A stretch of DNA of 64,000 nt from Sitta carolinensis (GCA_032173965.1 CM063285.1:27129660-27193659); one strand, 5' to 3'; shown: positions 50,243 to 64,000, counted from the first letter of the stretch. A program made the numbers and translations. Notes: generated from the sequence alone by a model not told the origin.

Positions 50243-53200
50243 TTAATAGTCAGCATAAGGGAGAAGTTAGCGTCTTCTATTGGAGTTCCCACATTTATAG
50301 ACATTTAGGTCATTTATATGAATGAATACTCTTTGCTCAGTACACTTTAATTAGTATTTTTGAGTTAGATTGTGGGTACATCCTTCCTTGCACACATGCT
50401 GCAAACAGCTTTATGCTGCTTCCATGTCATCTGAAAAGTTTGGGGTGAATATTTGGGATCCAGGCTGCTGCAAAAGAGTACTCTGGGGGTTAAGTTTTTA
50501 ATAATCTTGGATAAAAGCCATTACCTTCAAATCAAAATTCAAAGTATATGATACATTAATTTACTGATCCAGATGAATGATGCAATTAAAATGTTTTTGC
50601 AAAATAGATAGATAAGATAGATAAAACTGCAATTACTCTAGTTGTCTGAGTAGTACATTGGAGAGTCTTCTGTCCTTATGTCTGTGGAGACCGCTGGTAA
50701 TGCCCTCCTGATTCAGTTGCCAGGAATATAGTCTTTGTGCATATTTTTTATCTCAGGGAGAGTAAGAGCTCTCTTGTTTGGAATATAGCCACTTAAGGAA
50801 TCCTTCAGCTTGAACCCACTCTGCTCATCTCCCTCTTCTCTTGCTAAAGTACATATTCACTTCTAATTCATTCAGAAAATAGCCTTGTAGTCTGCTTTTG
50901 AAGATACAAAAATTAGTTTGAAAAACTTATTTCACCTTTTGTACTTCATGTATCAATTTGACTTAACAGGCTAAACTTCATGCTAAACTGAATGCTTATA
51001 GCTCTTAAATGTCTCCATCTACTGACCCATATATTTCTTACCCATCTGTACTTCAGCAAGTATGCCTGGCGTAGTATCTAATTTTGAATACCTGTAATTC
51101 ATTATGATTGAAACTGGATATGATGGCCACCAGGGGAAAATGGTTAGCATATTATGAGGTATTATATTCCAAAAATACAGCTTTTAAAGGAATTAGCTTC
51201 ACCATTTATCAAGGCAGTGAATTCAGATTATTTGACCAGATGTCCATTTGCAACAGCAGATATATATTGGTGTTTAAAAGGCTTTGTTACCTCTGGAAGA
51301 AAAAAACATGAGACAGCCTAAAAAAATATGAATTCCAAGTAATAAAGTTAGAAAAACTATAAACAATTGCATTAAGAATTGAGAAAGGGACTGAAAACAA
51401 ACAAAAAACAAAAACCAAAACAGTTGGATGTTTTACAAAAATATTTATTTTGCTATACTCTGAGGTTAGGTAATTCCTAGGTTTGGCAGATGTAACATCT
51501 GAATCATTTGAAATGCAGCATGCTTTATTTGAAAAGACAAAAACCATCAAGCAAACCAATGGCACAATGAAAATTCATTGGAATAGAAGTACCAGTTTAT
51601 GAACACTAGCAAATAAGTACCTGTGCTCACATGCACACTAAAGAACAAAACTCACCAAGAAATCAGGAAATCAAATGGGCTGCAGGAGTCCACAAACTGA
51701 GAATTCTTAGTGTGCTTCTGGGTAAGGGCTATTTCAGTCTGATTACACCTAACTGCATCATTTTACCTAATGGCTTTCATGTACTAATTTTTGAAAGTAC
51801 CTAGCAAGTTCATTTCTTTGGCCTTCATTTTTCCTAACCTTTAATTTTGGAGGCATTTTTACATCTTATCATGCTTATACTATAATGCAGTATCTGACAA
51901 AAAGAGATGCAGATGTGCTAACTGCAGTAAAAGTATTATTTAAAAATATTTAAACTTCATTGATTTTTAAAACATCTTGAAATTCAGTAATAATCCTTAA
52001 GCAGGCTGGAACCATCAGGAAATAACAGTTCTGGTAGACTGAGAGGTGCTTCTGACTACCACAGAACCAATTTCATAGATTTTTACTGCCATGTATATGT
52101 GACGTATTTTTGTCATATATATAGTGTGAAAAATGTATTTGTACATAATGGCATTTTTCCTTACAGTAGTCCCCTCTGCTGCAATCTCTGTACTGCTGGC
52201 TTCTCAGGATGTTTCATAAGTCTACTTGAACATATTCACACTCAAAGGAAAAATGATTGGGTGCCTGAATGTTTTTCTATTCTTAAAGCAGTATTCTTTC
52301 AAGTATTTTGCAAAAACAGCAACAACTGAGAACACCCACCCTTTCCTTTATGCTCATTCAGGTTTTGAACAAAGGCAGGATAGTTTATTCATGGAATCTA
52401 TCAAACAAATCTGTTGCTCTTATTGCGCTGAGCCACAGATATTTAGAAAAATAGGGAAAGAGCAGAATGACTTTCCTCAGCTTCCATAAATCTACAGCTC
52501 AGGGAATATTTAGAGCTATATAAGTTGTGTTTCAATTTACTAGACCTTCATCAATTTTTCTTCTATTACATTGCCCATGTAAGATTATATGTCCTTAGTA
52601 TTTTCCATGCTGTGTCATTCCCACTTGGAGGGTAGTAGTGGAGGCTGCTTCCAATCTCATTGTTTTTATTAGCTTACTTTTAGTATTTGTGTTGTAGTTA
52701 CAGTTTCAGTTCCTAGTTTAGTGCACATTTAAAAGATACTGTACTTTCTATTTTGAAGTAAAAGGGGAGCAAGAAAAACTGCTAGCATCCGGCAACCACA
52801 CCTTGATGCCCGCAGAGTCTTGGTATGGAGCATTAATTTTTCAGTTTGTAATTTGCCAGATGCATTTAATGGAACCAATTTTCATTACATCTGTTCTATG
52901 GTTCAAAGAGCTCTTTTAGTTGCCAAAGGGAGACAGCTTCACACAGATTCAGAGAGGGTGCTAATGCACTGTATCTTGAAGTATTAGATAACTAGGGATG
53001 GTTTTATAGCAAACAGATTATTTTTTAGAGAGGCAAATTCTATATTCATGACTTGCCACTATTAGAATTCAAATTTAAACTGCTTAAGTCTCTTCCTCAG
53101 GAACCATATATTGATTTTAATGTCATTTTCTTCATAATACTCTCAGATTACTTATCTTTTTAAGAAATTATATATTTGTTTATTGGTAAAAGACATAGTT

Positions 53201-53802
53201 ATATGTAAGTAAATACTGGTTTTAAATTAAGAATATCTTAGTAAAGGTTTCTCATGAAATACTAAGAGATGTGAGGAATGACATTTTGTAATTTTCTGTT
53301 CTTTGTCAAGACAGTTTATTATACTGAAACAAACTCACATTACCAAGATAACTGTACATGTTGTGCATAATTTTAATCTTCATAAAATGTGTAACACTTG
53401 TATGGTATTAAATTCAAGATATCTCTTGACAGCAACTTTCAATGAAAAGGTTTTTCCTCATGGGTGAAGAAAATTTGAAATGTTCTACTACACTTTGAAG
53501 TTCTAAAGCATCAGCCTTATGAGAATTATAAAGCATTAATCCTGAAGAGTTTCCACCTGACAGTTATGAAATAGCATACCTGTGTGAAAAGTGACTCAGT
53601 TTTACTTCCTCAGGCAATACTTTCCTTTTTTTCTGCTGCTTCAGAAATATCATGAATCATGTCATAGTGAGAAGATGGCCTTGGAATGACTGGATCTTTT
53701 TGAAATTACTGAAGTCTATGCTATCATTGTATTTATCTAAGACATTTCAATGACATTTAAAAAGTTGTTTATACTAGGAGTTTTATTTTAGTTTGATAAG
53801 CC
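50243..53802. other. Non-coding AT-rich DNA
   Basis: No gene recognised. A short GATA run lies near 50605-50623. Open frames are short and unsupported. Confidence 0.6.
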
Positions 53803-54379
53803 ATGTGTGCAAGTTGTTCCAAAAGAGTAATCAAAAGCTTATTTTCACTGTGTTGTTCTAAACAGTTTGTTGTTTGTAAAGATGAAATTGTAATAGAAGG
53901 AGCAAATCTATTAGTAAGTGTTCGTAGGCAATTTAAGAACATTAAACTTCTGCCAGCTGCAAATAAGATCAGTCAGGGGCTTGCCATGTGGCCTGCATTT
54001 AGGTTTTATATTGGTCATGTGAAGTCCACTTTTCTGGGCTTTGGGCACCAAACAGACAATTTCTTTCTATGCCTAAGAGGGAGAAAGATACCCACAACAA
54101 GAAGTCCTCCAAGAATTCTAATCTTTTGTGTTCTCTCATTACATGGAAGCAAAGGAAAAGGAATCCTAGCTTTATTATGTGCTCTGGCAAACAGTTGGAC
54201 AGTGATGTTTCTTTCCCCCTTCTGCTCTCTGTCCCGTTTATATTGTATACTGAGCTAATGACCACTTTTACATTTCCTTGAAGTAAAAACAAGTCCTTAG
54301 AGTGGTGGTATGCTTTGTCACTGAGTCTGACTAAAAGGAGAGTTGAATTTGAATTAGCCATGTTGAGGTAAAAATGCAT
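53803..54379. other. Region open on both strands; no recognisable protein
   Basis: The + strand has an ATG-initiated frame of 151 codons (53803-54258), and the - strand one of 126 codons (53999-54379). Both are among the longest in the window. The + peptide starts with a Cys-rich stretch (MCASCSKR, then LFSLCCSK) and later has VCKDEIVIEGANLL. I cannot link either to a family. No Kozak-like start, partner exon or polyadenylation arrangement stands out. It may be chance, or a less AT-rich conserved block that happens to lack stops. Confidence 0.15.
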
Positions 54380-57300
54380 GGAAAAAGGAAGGGACTGAGG
54401 AAAGAGGTGAAGGAAGACACTGACTCCAGGTTTTCATTTCAACTTCAAGACTTGATGTCACAGAATTTACACGACCAAGAAGACCACAGAAACAGCAAGA
54501 ACAGCCTCAGAAGGGAAATTAATATTTCTCAAGTATGTTCATATTGCATTAATTTTTATAGAGGAATGCTTAATACTCACTTAAATTAAAATTCACAAGA
54601 AAAGAAGCAAATGGAGGTATTTGTTACCCTGTGCATTGTCACGACTGGAGACTTACGAAATAGGAAAGGATTTTAAAAACATGATTATGTAAAATAAAGC
54701 CATTTGGGCTTTTCTGTAAACAAATGCATTCTAATTTCCTTTTCACATTACCATACCTCCTTTTTTTCATTTCCTAGATACTGTTTTATTATATTTAGAT
54801 GCATTTGGAATTAGGTGTTTTTTTTATGCAATAAGACTCATAGTATTTCCATTGCAAAGACATAAAAATAGCTGTAGGTGTAAATTTATGATTGAAACTG
54901 AAAGAATAAATTGCATTTCAAAATAATCCACTTATAGTCAGTAAGCTGTAGTCATATAGTCATTTGTAATGCTTTTTTTTTTTTTTTTTTTAAATTCCAC
55001 TACTAAACAGAACCTGAGTACTTGGTACATCAAAATTCTGATAACTTATTTTTGCCTGGAGTCTGTTCTTTTTACCACAAAGCTCACCATATAAACTTTT
55101 TGCCAGTGTTGCACTGTGGTTGTTTTTTCTTTTTTTTATTATTTTTTATGACTGAGAACTGCTTTTGCTTCAGCCGGTGAGAAGATCCCAAATAAGATTT
55201 TCCCTAGAAACTATTACAGTTGATAACAAAAATTAATTTCTAGCCAGAAAGCAAGAGATAGCAACTACAGTGGAGCAGCCTAAATCATCCCAACTTTGAA
55301 AATGCAACTAGTGAAATGGAAAGCAGGTGAACCAGAATTTGCTCATCAGTTCATTAAAACTGACAGATTTCAGTCCATCGATCCAGCTTCACCTAATGTT
55401 ACATCCTGGGAAAATAGTATTTTAAAGAACAAAAATCTCTCTAAGAATATATAATTAAATCAAATTTCAACATAAAATCTTTTTTCCAAATAAATTAAGT
55501 TAATATTGTTCGATTTGTTTTCGGCTGTTTTCCCAGACTTTATGTTAATAGGGATGACCTTTGAGACACAACAGGCTATAAAGTTTAACATTATATTGTG
55601 ATATATGATATCACTAAATATATTAGTGATATTAGGAGAAAACACAAAAAGAATAGAATGATATGGATATTTTCTCTAGGTAGTACTACTTACTACTAGG
55701 GAAATTTAGGTGTTCCAGATGCAGAAATAAACTGAGACTAAGGACTGAAAATACTCCTAAGAGACTACTGTGTTAAGCACATGAAATCTACTTGCTTTTG
55801 TTTTACTGTTTTGTCTTTTGTTCTTCTGAGGTTGCCTCATGTGTATGTAGAAATATTCCTGTTTAATTTACTAGTGAGAAAAAGGAACTTAATCCAGAGA
55901 ATACTTCTCTAGTCTTGTGGAGAGCACACCTCGCTGTGTGTTTGTGCACACCACTGTGCATTTGTAGTGTCATGCCTCCTTATGGGCTTAGGTTACTTTT
56001 CTGAAACACATAACTTCTAAATGTACATATTTATCCAAAATACAATGCTGCTTTCTTTATAATACAGACTTAGATTTGTGCTGCACATGGCTTAGTCCAC
56101 ATACTGAGTTTTCATGGCTGATCTTTTGATTAGAATTGAACTCCTGTGATTTAAAATATGGAACAAGGCTGTTGTCAAAATAAAGACAGTGAATGTTAAA
56201 AGAAATAATTAAAAATAACTTATGAGCTTATCTGATGATACTAACAAATCAAACACTTGCAATAGTTTTTTACTGACAGATGCTGTAAATTTAATATCTT
56301 TTTATCATTAACTGGACTCAGGGCTATAATGAAAGGTACTAGATACAACCGAGTGTTTAGGAACCTACAAGGCAGACCTGAATTTTAAGTTCTCCTTCCT
56401 CTCTTCTGCAGCAATCCAAACTCCTAACGTACATCATCATGTTTTTTCCTGTGTCTTCCTTTACCATCTGGTCCCATCCAGAGAATTCCATTCTCCAGTG
56501 GACATATAGATAGATTTGATGGCTGTTACAGGACTAGGGAAAAGCAGATTTGAGATTTTTAGGCTCTAAATTAAACATCCAGATTATCATATATTGATTA
56601 TTGCACTAAGTTTTTGTAAATTATGTGAGGAAGGGATGTGGGGGTAGACAGATGGAAGCACTTTGTGGTACACCACAAGGATTTTTTTATGTTTTCTGTT
56701 TTGACCAGTTCACTAGTTTCAAGTCTTTAAAGAGTGATCTAAATTCTGCAGTTAGCCAAGTTGGGTCAAAATTAATTATTGACATTTTCAGGACAGGGTA
56801 CGTTTTATGCTTGTATAACAAAAAGCACACCACACATTTTCATTCAGTAGCATTTTGGCATTTTTTGTGCATTCATGGTATCTCAGGGTATTTTAACAGG
56901 AGTTCTAGAACTAAAATGCACATACTTAACTCTCATCCCACTTGAGGTGCCTAGACTTCTTTACTTTGCCAAAGCTTAATATGTTCTCATTGTAGAGATT
57001 AAAAAAAATGCTCAAAAGAATATGTTATATAGTAAAAATCATAGCACTTATACTGTACATTTAATAAAAAGTGTCAGATCTGATGTATGTTTGTAGTAGA
57101 ATCAAACCAACTTTCTGACTCCAGCTCTTTTGGACACGTGCTAGTAATAAATGTACATGTTGATCCACATATCTTTTAGATATGATTGCAACAGGAGTAT
57201 GCTTATTTATAGGAAGTTCTTTTGTTACTTTTCAGCCCTTTCCTCAGCATTGGGCTTTATTTTCTTCTACGAAGCTGTAATCACTTTCAGCTTGAAATTG

Positions 57301-60300
57301 CGCAGGAATTTAACTCTTGTAGTGTGTGTGCCTTTGACCTGGAAAGAACCAACCAGTCTGCTAGCAAAGACTAAAGTGAGCACAGAGCTGTTCAACAGGA
57401 GCTTCATGAACTTCATATTTTTTAGCTAGCTAGAACATTTTTTAAAAAAAAATGTTTAATCTGAAATCTGTGTGTATTTTAGCCTGCTATGTTTTCAGAT
57501 CATCTTTTATTACATTCATATTTCTGTGGCCAATCTGCAGCATGACATCATTATGCCATGTGATTCTGATTTTGGTCTTATGTAATGCCAGGGAGAAGAT
57601 TGTTTTACATGCATCTTCAACATGAAGAAGCATGAAGCCTCTCTGAATTTATTTTTCAAAAAATTTCCTTGAGAAAGAAATTAATTTTGCATTATCTGTT
57701 TTACATAAATCAATATAATTTTTACTTGTGTCTAGGTTAATCTTAAAAAAATGTCATTATTCCAGCAATTTCCTAGGCATTGAAAGCAGATCCACTATTC
57801 CTAAATAGTTTTTGAATTTTTTCCCCAGCAGTGCACATATTCATGTACCATTTACTCTTCTGCTACTTCATGTAACTGCTAAACATTAGGATACTGTTAA
57901 AGCTTTTCAGCACAATAGGTTGAATTTATTGGTTCTGCTGTTTTTAATATATTATAGTGGTACAAAGTCTTTGATGTACCGTCATTTGCCAAGGCTTTCT
58001 TGTTACTCCTTTTCTACAATTAATAGACTGTATTTTCCATTATGATTTTCCGTCGAGACTGAAACAAAAGCTCTTTTTCAGAAATCCTTCTTCCATTTAG
58101 TGAGTTACTTTCCCTATTTCATCTTAGCTTTCATTGTGCTCCCCTTGCTCTTTGTCTGCCCAAATGGAGCCCAGTCCCCCTGCATTTCTTTTGGAATTCA
58201 CTCTTTTGTACCTTATTTGATACAGTAGTTGGCTTTTGTTAAAGGATGTGGTCTATGTAAATACTCCTTGGTTATCTGTGTTTCTTTTCTAACTTTAATT
58301 TCTTTGCCATTTCAAGTTGTTCTGCCAGCACAGAGACCACATGATAAAGTTGTTACATTGAGATTGTGCCTGATTTATGGCTAGAAGTTCATCATCAATG
58401 CTACCATAACTAGTTGCTGTTTGTGTTGCCTTTGTGCATATGAAATAAAGTACATTTTTCAGCAACATCTAAGACCTGACAAAATTAGTACCATGAATTT
58501 CTGTTCTGTTAATTTTTTTCCTAAAAATTTTAAATTTTCATGAGCATATTTAAATGGCAATGAAAGCAGTCATCTTTCTATCTTTTTATTTATTACTAGT
58601 ACATTTGCCTGTAAACAACTGTAATAATTATGACCAATTATGCAACAAATTCACTTCTGCATAGTAATACCCTGAGAATCCCATTGACTTCAGGCAGTTA
58701 AAATTGTATGACAACCCAGTTTCTGAGCAATTAAAAATTAATTAGATTACTGTTAATATAGTTGAATAATGTTTCATATAAGGATTGCTGAATTTTTTTT
58801 TTTTTTATGAATCATTGTATTGTTTAAAAAAATTAAATTCCCTCCACCTTCATGGCACAATATGTGCTGCTTTTTAGTTCAATGAAATGTCTCCTTAAAA
58901 AAAAAATATTAAAAATAAAGCCCTGATTTATTATTGCTTTGCAGAGTAAATGTTAATGACTGAAATTTCACTGACAATTAAAATACATTTTCTGAAGTAT
59001 AATTTTTCTTTTATGTTGGCTAAGTGCCTTTGTAATAGGCATGTTTAGGTTTAAAATCATTATTGCTTCTTCTACATCGGTTACTTTTTAATGTGTATTA
59101 GAAGATTACTTTAAGAAATCTAAGGAATTTTTTTTTTTAAGATACTAATTTTGCTAGATATTTGAAGTTTATTTAAAACAGTTTATTTTTACAACTGTTG
59201 GACCACTTCCCTACAGCAGGAAGGAGCTTCCCCATATAGTATATTTTAGTTACATAATCCACATTTATAAATAGTTATGTCTACTGAAAATTATGAAATT
59301 ATTTGGACTTGAGACAATGACACAATGCTAAAAAAAAATTTAGAACTCACATTTTTGGCCTTACTGACTCAAGGCACTTGCATATGTTTTTTGAGATTTT
59401 TCGTAGCATGAGCTATCACACATTCTTTTCCACACAATCAATCAATCAAAATAGTGCATGTGTGTGTTATATATAAATACATAATACATGTCTATCTATA
59501 AAATACAGATATCTCTTTATTTTGATAAAAGTACACCCCTGTCATTGAAGCAATGCATTCTGCAATTGAGGCCAAGAGGATGTGCAAAGGAAAGCTTTTT
59601 ACACCATCTAGAAAAGAGGAATATTTACATCTGCAGCCAAAGTTCATTAATTTTTCAGATATTTCTGTTTTTATTGTAAGGAGCACTGTTTTTAAGAGTC
59701 ATAAGGGAGGAAAACATGGTGAGACTTTGAGATTCGCATCTGTGTTACTGTTATGACAAGTTTTTAGTTATAGGTAGACCACATAGCATTAAGGTTAAGT
59801 GTCTTCAATTGCTTTAGTTAATTTTTTCGTAATTTATGATAATTTTTTATTGTTTAGCCCTAAGTTTTCTAGTGCATCCTATTTAAATCAAGAGACAGAT
59901 AATAAATATTTGAGAAAGATATTTTATTGCATATTCTTTATATAGAATAGACTATTCTACAGTCTAGAATCATCTCCGAATGATGTAGATTTCCAAATTG
60001 CAAGTGATCCTATCAGATAAAAGTTATTCTCTTTTATCCTTAGTTTAAATGATGAACAAGTATTTACATATTAGTCTTAATTTTTTGGCATTGGCAGTTG
60101 TGAGTGCCTCAACGCTACTATGATGAAGTTAGACGAGTCTTGTATTTGGTTTCTGTTTTTCTGACATAATATGTATTATACTGCCATCATAAGACATTAT
60201 GGGATTGGACAATACAAAATACATAGCAAGATAAAAAGCAGGATAGCTTTATGAAGGAAGATGAAAGCAGGTAATAAGAGAACTGAAAAATATCTTGATA

Positions 60301-61290
60301 ATTCTAGTCTATTTGTCACTAACTTATCTACTTTTATACCCAGCTACTAATTTTACTTACATGGTGAAGAAGCAAATGAAATAGATACAAAGGCTGAGGT
60401 ACATTAAGAGGAACGAGAGAAAAAAAAAAATCAGGGCGAACATTGGGACACACCTCATGGTGAGAGCTATAGGAAGAATCAGATTATGATATGATATAAC
60501 AAAGCATCACCAAAAAAAAGTGTGAAGGCAAGTGGCATGAGAAAGAAAATAAGGGGAAGACATCTCTGTAACACCTACATATTCCTTATTTTGCAGCATC
60601 TGTTTTCTGAGCTTATGAGACAGAAGGATTTGCTCTACTGTTCTAAAACAAGTTCCTCTTATGCAGCACAGTAACAAAATTCAGGAGTTAATGGAAGGAT
60701 TGTTCAGGGAGGAACATAAGGAGTCTTGAAAACGCCCAAAAAGAGTCTCTAAATTTTGAACTCTCAATCAGTAATACTTAGAATTTCCAAAAATAGTTTT
60801 GCTAGATGTGATTTCTGCCACCTGGAATCTTCCAATAGTTGTTAAATGCTGGTGAAGTCTGCTGCAGTTGAGGGCTCACAGGTTCTCTTGATTGCCAACT
60901 TTAAATCGTGCAGCTCCGATGCCTGCAAGAGGTACCCTGTAAGGAGTCTCGAGGGGTTGTTCGGTAAATCTGCTCAGATGCCATGATAGGTAAGAGGTAA
61001 CTGCCTGTCAGTCTCAGAGCCAGCATCTTATTGATTGAAATCTTTACATGTAGCTCTTTCTCAAATTCAGTATCATAATTCTCAATAGTGTCATTTCTCA
61101 TTATTTTCCCCAAAGATGGTATTATTTTTATATATTTTTTGATATTGTATTGAACACCATTTAAAGGACATTGCCATTCTGAATCATATCTTTCATTTAA
61201 AAGTTAGAGAAAAATGTGAATAAGTCTTTAAAAATGGGTCCAAATGGTCCATTCCAGATGTTTGGGATGAAAACTAACATTTTCTCTTTC
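54380..61290. other. Non-coding AT-rich DNA
   Basis: No gene recognised. It contains a 19-nt T run (54973-54991), the overlapping hairpins at 55598-55632 listed separately, and a T run near 58793-58806. A CpG-retaining patch lies at about 60910-60970 (AATCGTGC, CTCCGATG, TCTCGAGG, TTCGGTAA). The - strand frame over that patch (60901-61113, 70 codons) matches nothing I know. Confidence 0.5.
55598..55632. repeat. Overlapping alternative hairpins
   Basis: GTGATAT (55598-55604) pairs with ATATCAC (55608-55614). The same bases, extended as ATATCACTAA (55608-55617), also pair with TTAGTGATAT (55623-55632). The shared middle arm can fold left (7 bp) or right (10 bp) but not both. This resembles the three-armed repeat at 6902-6967 on a smaller scale. 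Confidence 0.75.
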
Positions 61291-61332
61291 TTTTTTTTTT
61301 TTTTTTTTTTTTGTTTGTTTGTTTGTTTGTTT
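61291..61332. repeat. Poly-T (22 nt) followed by (TTTG)n
   Basis: T run at 61291-61312, then five GTTT units to 61332. An oligo-T next to a TTTG microsatellite can be the antisense mark of an A-tailed insertion, but no element body is visible on either side, so it is recorded as a simple repeat. Confidence 0.9.
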
Positions 61333-64000
61333 AGTAGTTGCTGTTGTTGGGTTTTTTATTTTAATCTTTAGAAATAGGTTTTCCTTTTTCTACAGACACT
61401 AGTAGTTATGTAAGAAGAACAGGTTTATATTATCTAGATTGCAAAATCTGGGCTAAAACATGGGGATTTTGTAAAAAATCATAGGATTCAAAAAGGAGTC
61501 TCATTTTGAAGGATGCATAATAGCAATACTTGTATGGAATTTCCTAGTCATTAAGAAAATAATGGCTACTCGCATTTCCCAAATGCAGTCATCCAATGTT
61601 TAGAGAAATCTTTATGAAGAAAATGACCAGACATAAAAAGTTCTCCTCTTGTAAGTGCAGGCACTTAATTGACTGCTCTGATCATTAAAATAAATTAGAC
61701 TACATTCTCCACAACTCCCCATGGAACTTTTATCTCCAGAGAAAATTGTAAAACAATTCAGTGTTGCACTGCAAAACAAAAAAAAAAAATGTTTTCTATA
61801 CAGCAGCTGTGCCAAAGCATGCACATTTCTTTTGTCCACTGTCTTTGTTCTGTCATGTCTTAAACCAAATTACTTAAACTGTGTTCACTTCCTTTCTGTC
61901 TCACTCCCCCCCCTTCTTGACAAGAGTTCAATGTCTGCGTCAATCCTGCTACAATATTTTTGATTTATCAGAGTAGTCTTTTTCATGAGGTTTAAGAGCC
62001 ATAGCCAGAAGTAGCAATTCTAGCAAACTTTGCTTCCAGGATGCCATTTTTTTTGTGACTGATTAATTAATTTTGTGTTCCATGTACTAATGTGGTATTT
62101 CTTCTGCTCAAAGTCTGTTCTAGTAATATAATATAACTCACTGTATCATCACAGAAAGCACAAACAAACAACTATTGAGGTAACTCTTATACCTCTATTG
62201 GATTTTTAACTGTGTTTTCTTTCTGTTTTAGTTTGGGTTTTGTTTGTTTTTTACTTATTTTCAAAGATTCCATGTCTTTAATTTCCTTTAATTTACTTTT
62301 CTAATGTGATCTTAAAAAGTTTCTATTCATTTTCTAGGTGCTATTTAAGTCTTAGAAAAGCAGGGCTTGAAGGTATCTCAAGAGGTCATTTACTCTTTTG
62401 TCAAAGGCAGAATCTGCTGTGCTTAAGTCATTCCTTTGCTTCTAAAGACCTCTAAACTCTTCTGACAAATTTTTATGCTGTCTGTCTGTAATCATAGTTT
62501 GGAGGTTTTTCGATAGTGCATAATTTGAGGTTTTCTTGTTACAGTTTAATTTCAATAAATCTTACCTTGTTCAACAAGGATATAAATATAAAACTTCTTT
62601 TCCTCTCATTCTTTAGCAGTCTTATTGTATGCCTAAATCCATGCTTACTATAATTTTTGAGTTCAATCTTCCTCAAAGCTCCATTCCTTAAATTGGACCC
62701 AGTAAGCACCTGGTGTATTGCCATTGACAGAGAGAATGGAAGACTAATTTCCTATGTATTGGCAAACTACCATTTATTGCAGTTCCAATTCCAATTGCTT
62801 TTTTCAAAGCAATAAAATATATGTTGACTTATGTGAATGTGTGATCCCCATATTCCTTTCTACATAATTATCAACAAAATGATCCCTGTCATGCAGTTGG
62901 TGATTCTTGCCTAAGTGCTATATCCTCAATCAAAGGATTTGATCAGCTGCTTGAGCTCATTGCCTCTGCTCTGAGACATATTAAATGACTTTAATCATGA
63001 ACAGACACATGATCAGCTTAATATTTCATCATAGGACTTCTGCAAAAGTATAATCTTAAAACTTCAGCCGTGGCCATGTTTGCAATTTACGGATTTCTGT
63101 AACATTTGTGAATAATTTCTATTGGTTTTCAGACATTCAAGGTTTCATTGAGAGTTATTTCAATAGATATGTATATCTCTTATATAGAGAGAGATATTAT
63201 TTATATACACACACTATTAGAGTTTATTAGGTCCTTGTCATACAGAAGGCACTTTAAAAAGAGGCAGAAAAAATAATAGTATTGGCATTTGTGAGATTTC
63301 TTAAAAGACTCATTATCAAGAATCAATTTCAACTTCTTTTTCTTTTCATAACTTAATTATATTTATTTTCATTTCAGCTCTGTTTGGGGTTTTTTGTAGG
63401 TTCATTAGTTTACTCTTAAAAATTTGTCTACTAATTCTTGTACATTTCATAAAAAGATAAAGCTTTGTTGTGTCAAATAAATTACAAGAAGAATTAAACA
63501 TGCTATATGCAAAGACAAAAATTCCACAGATCTATCTATATGATTATGTAGAAATTGTAATCATAGGAATACAGAAGTGTGCCTTTTCAATGGCACCTTG
63601 ATTTTATTTTATCAAGTGTCTTTTAAGACTTTTTACACACTGTGGAGATCAGTGAGTAGCTTTAAGATACTTCCTTCACTTCCCCTCTCTTTATCAATTT
63701 CATCTCCTTACTAAGATCTTGATTGAAGATTTTTATCATTTTCATTAGGAAAGAGAAAGAATGACTCATCTTGGATTTTTTAAAGATATAACACTTCATT
63801 TTATTGTAAGTTGACCTCCTAAATAACTATGTCATGGTTTTGGTTTTTACTATCTAAAGTTGTAATCCAAGACAATTTGTTACATTTTTGGCTGTGTTCT
63901 GTTCTCAGTTTAAAATAATTCTATCTCCCAAATTCAAACTCTTCTAGATTGGCATAAACCAAAGAAGCTAGGAGAGTAAAGTTATTTTTAAAAAAAATAG
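61333..64000. other. Non-coding AT-rich DNA to window end
   Basis: No gene recognised. It contains an A run near 61780-61789, a C8 run near 61905-61912, and a short TATATAGAGAGAGATAT stretch near 63181-63197. TGTCATGGTTTTGG at 63832-63845 slightly resembles an LTR start but lacks supporting LTR structure inside the window. Confidence 0.55.

Noticed and set aside
61270..61335. T-run plus TTTG repeat as the antisense tail of a processed insertion
   Set aside because: No cDNA-like body adjoins it, and A-tailed retrocopies are rare in birds because CR1 does not use poly-A tails.
63832..64000. TGTCATGGTTTTGG resembling the start of a songbird LTR
   Set aside because: No matching LTR body, polyadenylation signal arrangement, target-site duplication or second LTR is visible before the window ends.

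Overview
The window is a gene-free (or intron-only) stretch of bird nuclear DNA, most likely from a passerine. It is strongly AT-rich and CpG-poor. It has no bacterial-style gene packing, and no open reading frame that I recognise as a host protein. The avian call rests on three truncated CR1 retrotransposon copies, all on the + strand (2620-3146, 18770-19046 and 50170-50242). The passerine call rests on a tRNA-derived SINE at about 21630-21783, which matches the zebra-finch TguSINE1 type: a tRNA-Ile-like head joined to a CR1-like tail. Bases 1-30 look like the tail of a further CR1 or SINE copy cut by the window edge. The interspersed-repeat load is very low, roughly 1 kb in 64 kb.

Layout. 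From 1 to 12 kb there is single-copy AT-rich DNA with one old CR1 carrying a reverse-transcriptase remnant, a G-quadruplex-like G tract (865-883) and an unusual three-armed inverted repeat (6902-6967). From 12 to 22 kb there is a splice-flanked but non-coding exon-like block (12339-12501), a block dense in TAATTA-type homeodomain motifs (15840-16120), a CCAAT/TGACAG block (18180-18330), a younger CR1 and the SINE. From 22 to 37 kb there are two large compound microsatellites (25383-25525 and 36443-36575), a roughly 200 bp layered ATT/ACT/ATC trinucleotide array (32557-32760), a pair of back-to-back perfect hairpins (28245-28297) and an unexplained stop-poor segment (31481-32309). From 37 to 64 kb there is mostly plain AT-rich sequence with a few short tracts, one GC-box-like G-rich site (37052-37066), one weak exon candidate (39415-39515) and one CR1 tail.

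No gene set or pathway can be described. The most reasonable reading is a gene desert or very long intron, where any function would lie in regulatory DNA or unannotated non-coding transcripts. Calls of conserved or regulatory blocks are inferences from motif content only, because conservation cannot be seen in a single sequence. I found no CRISPR array, rRNA, functional tRNA, intact transposon or new multi-gene system.
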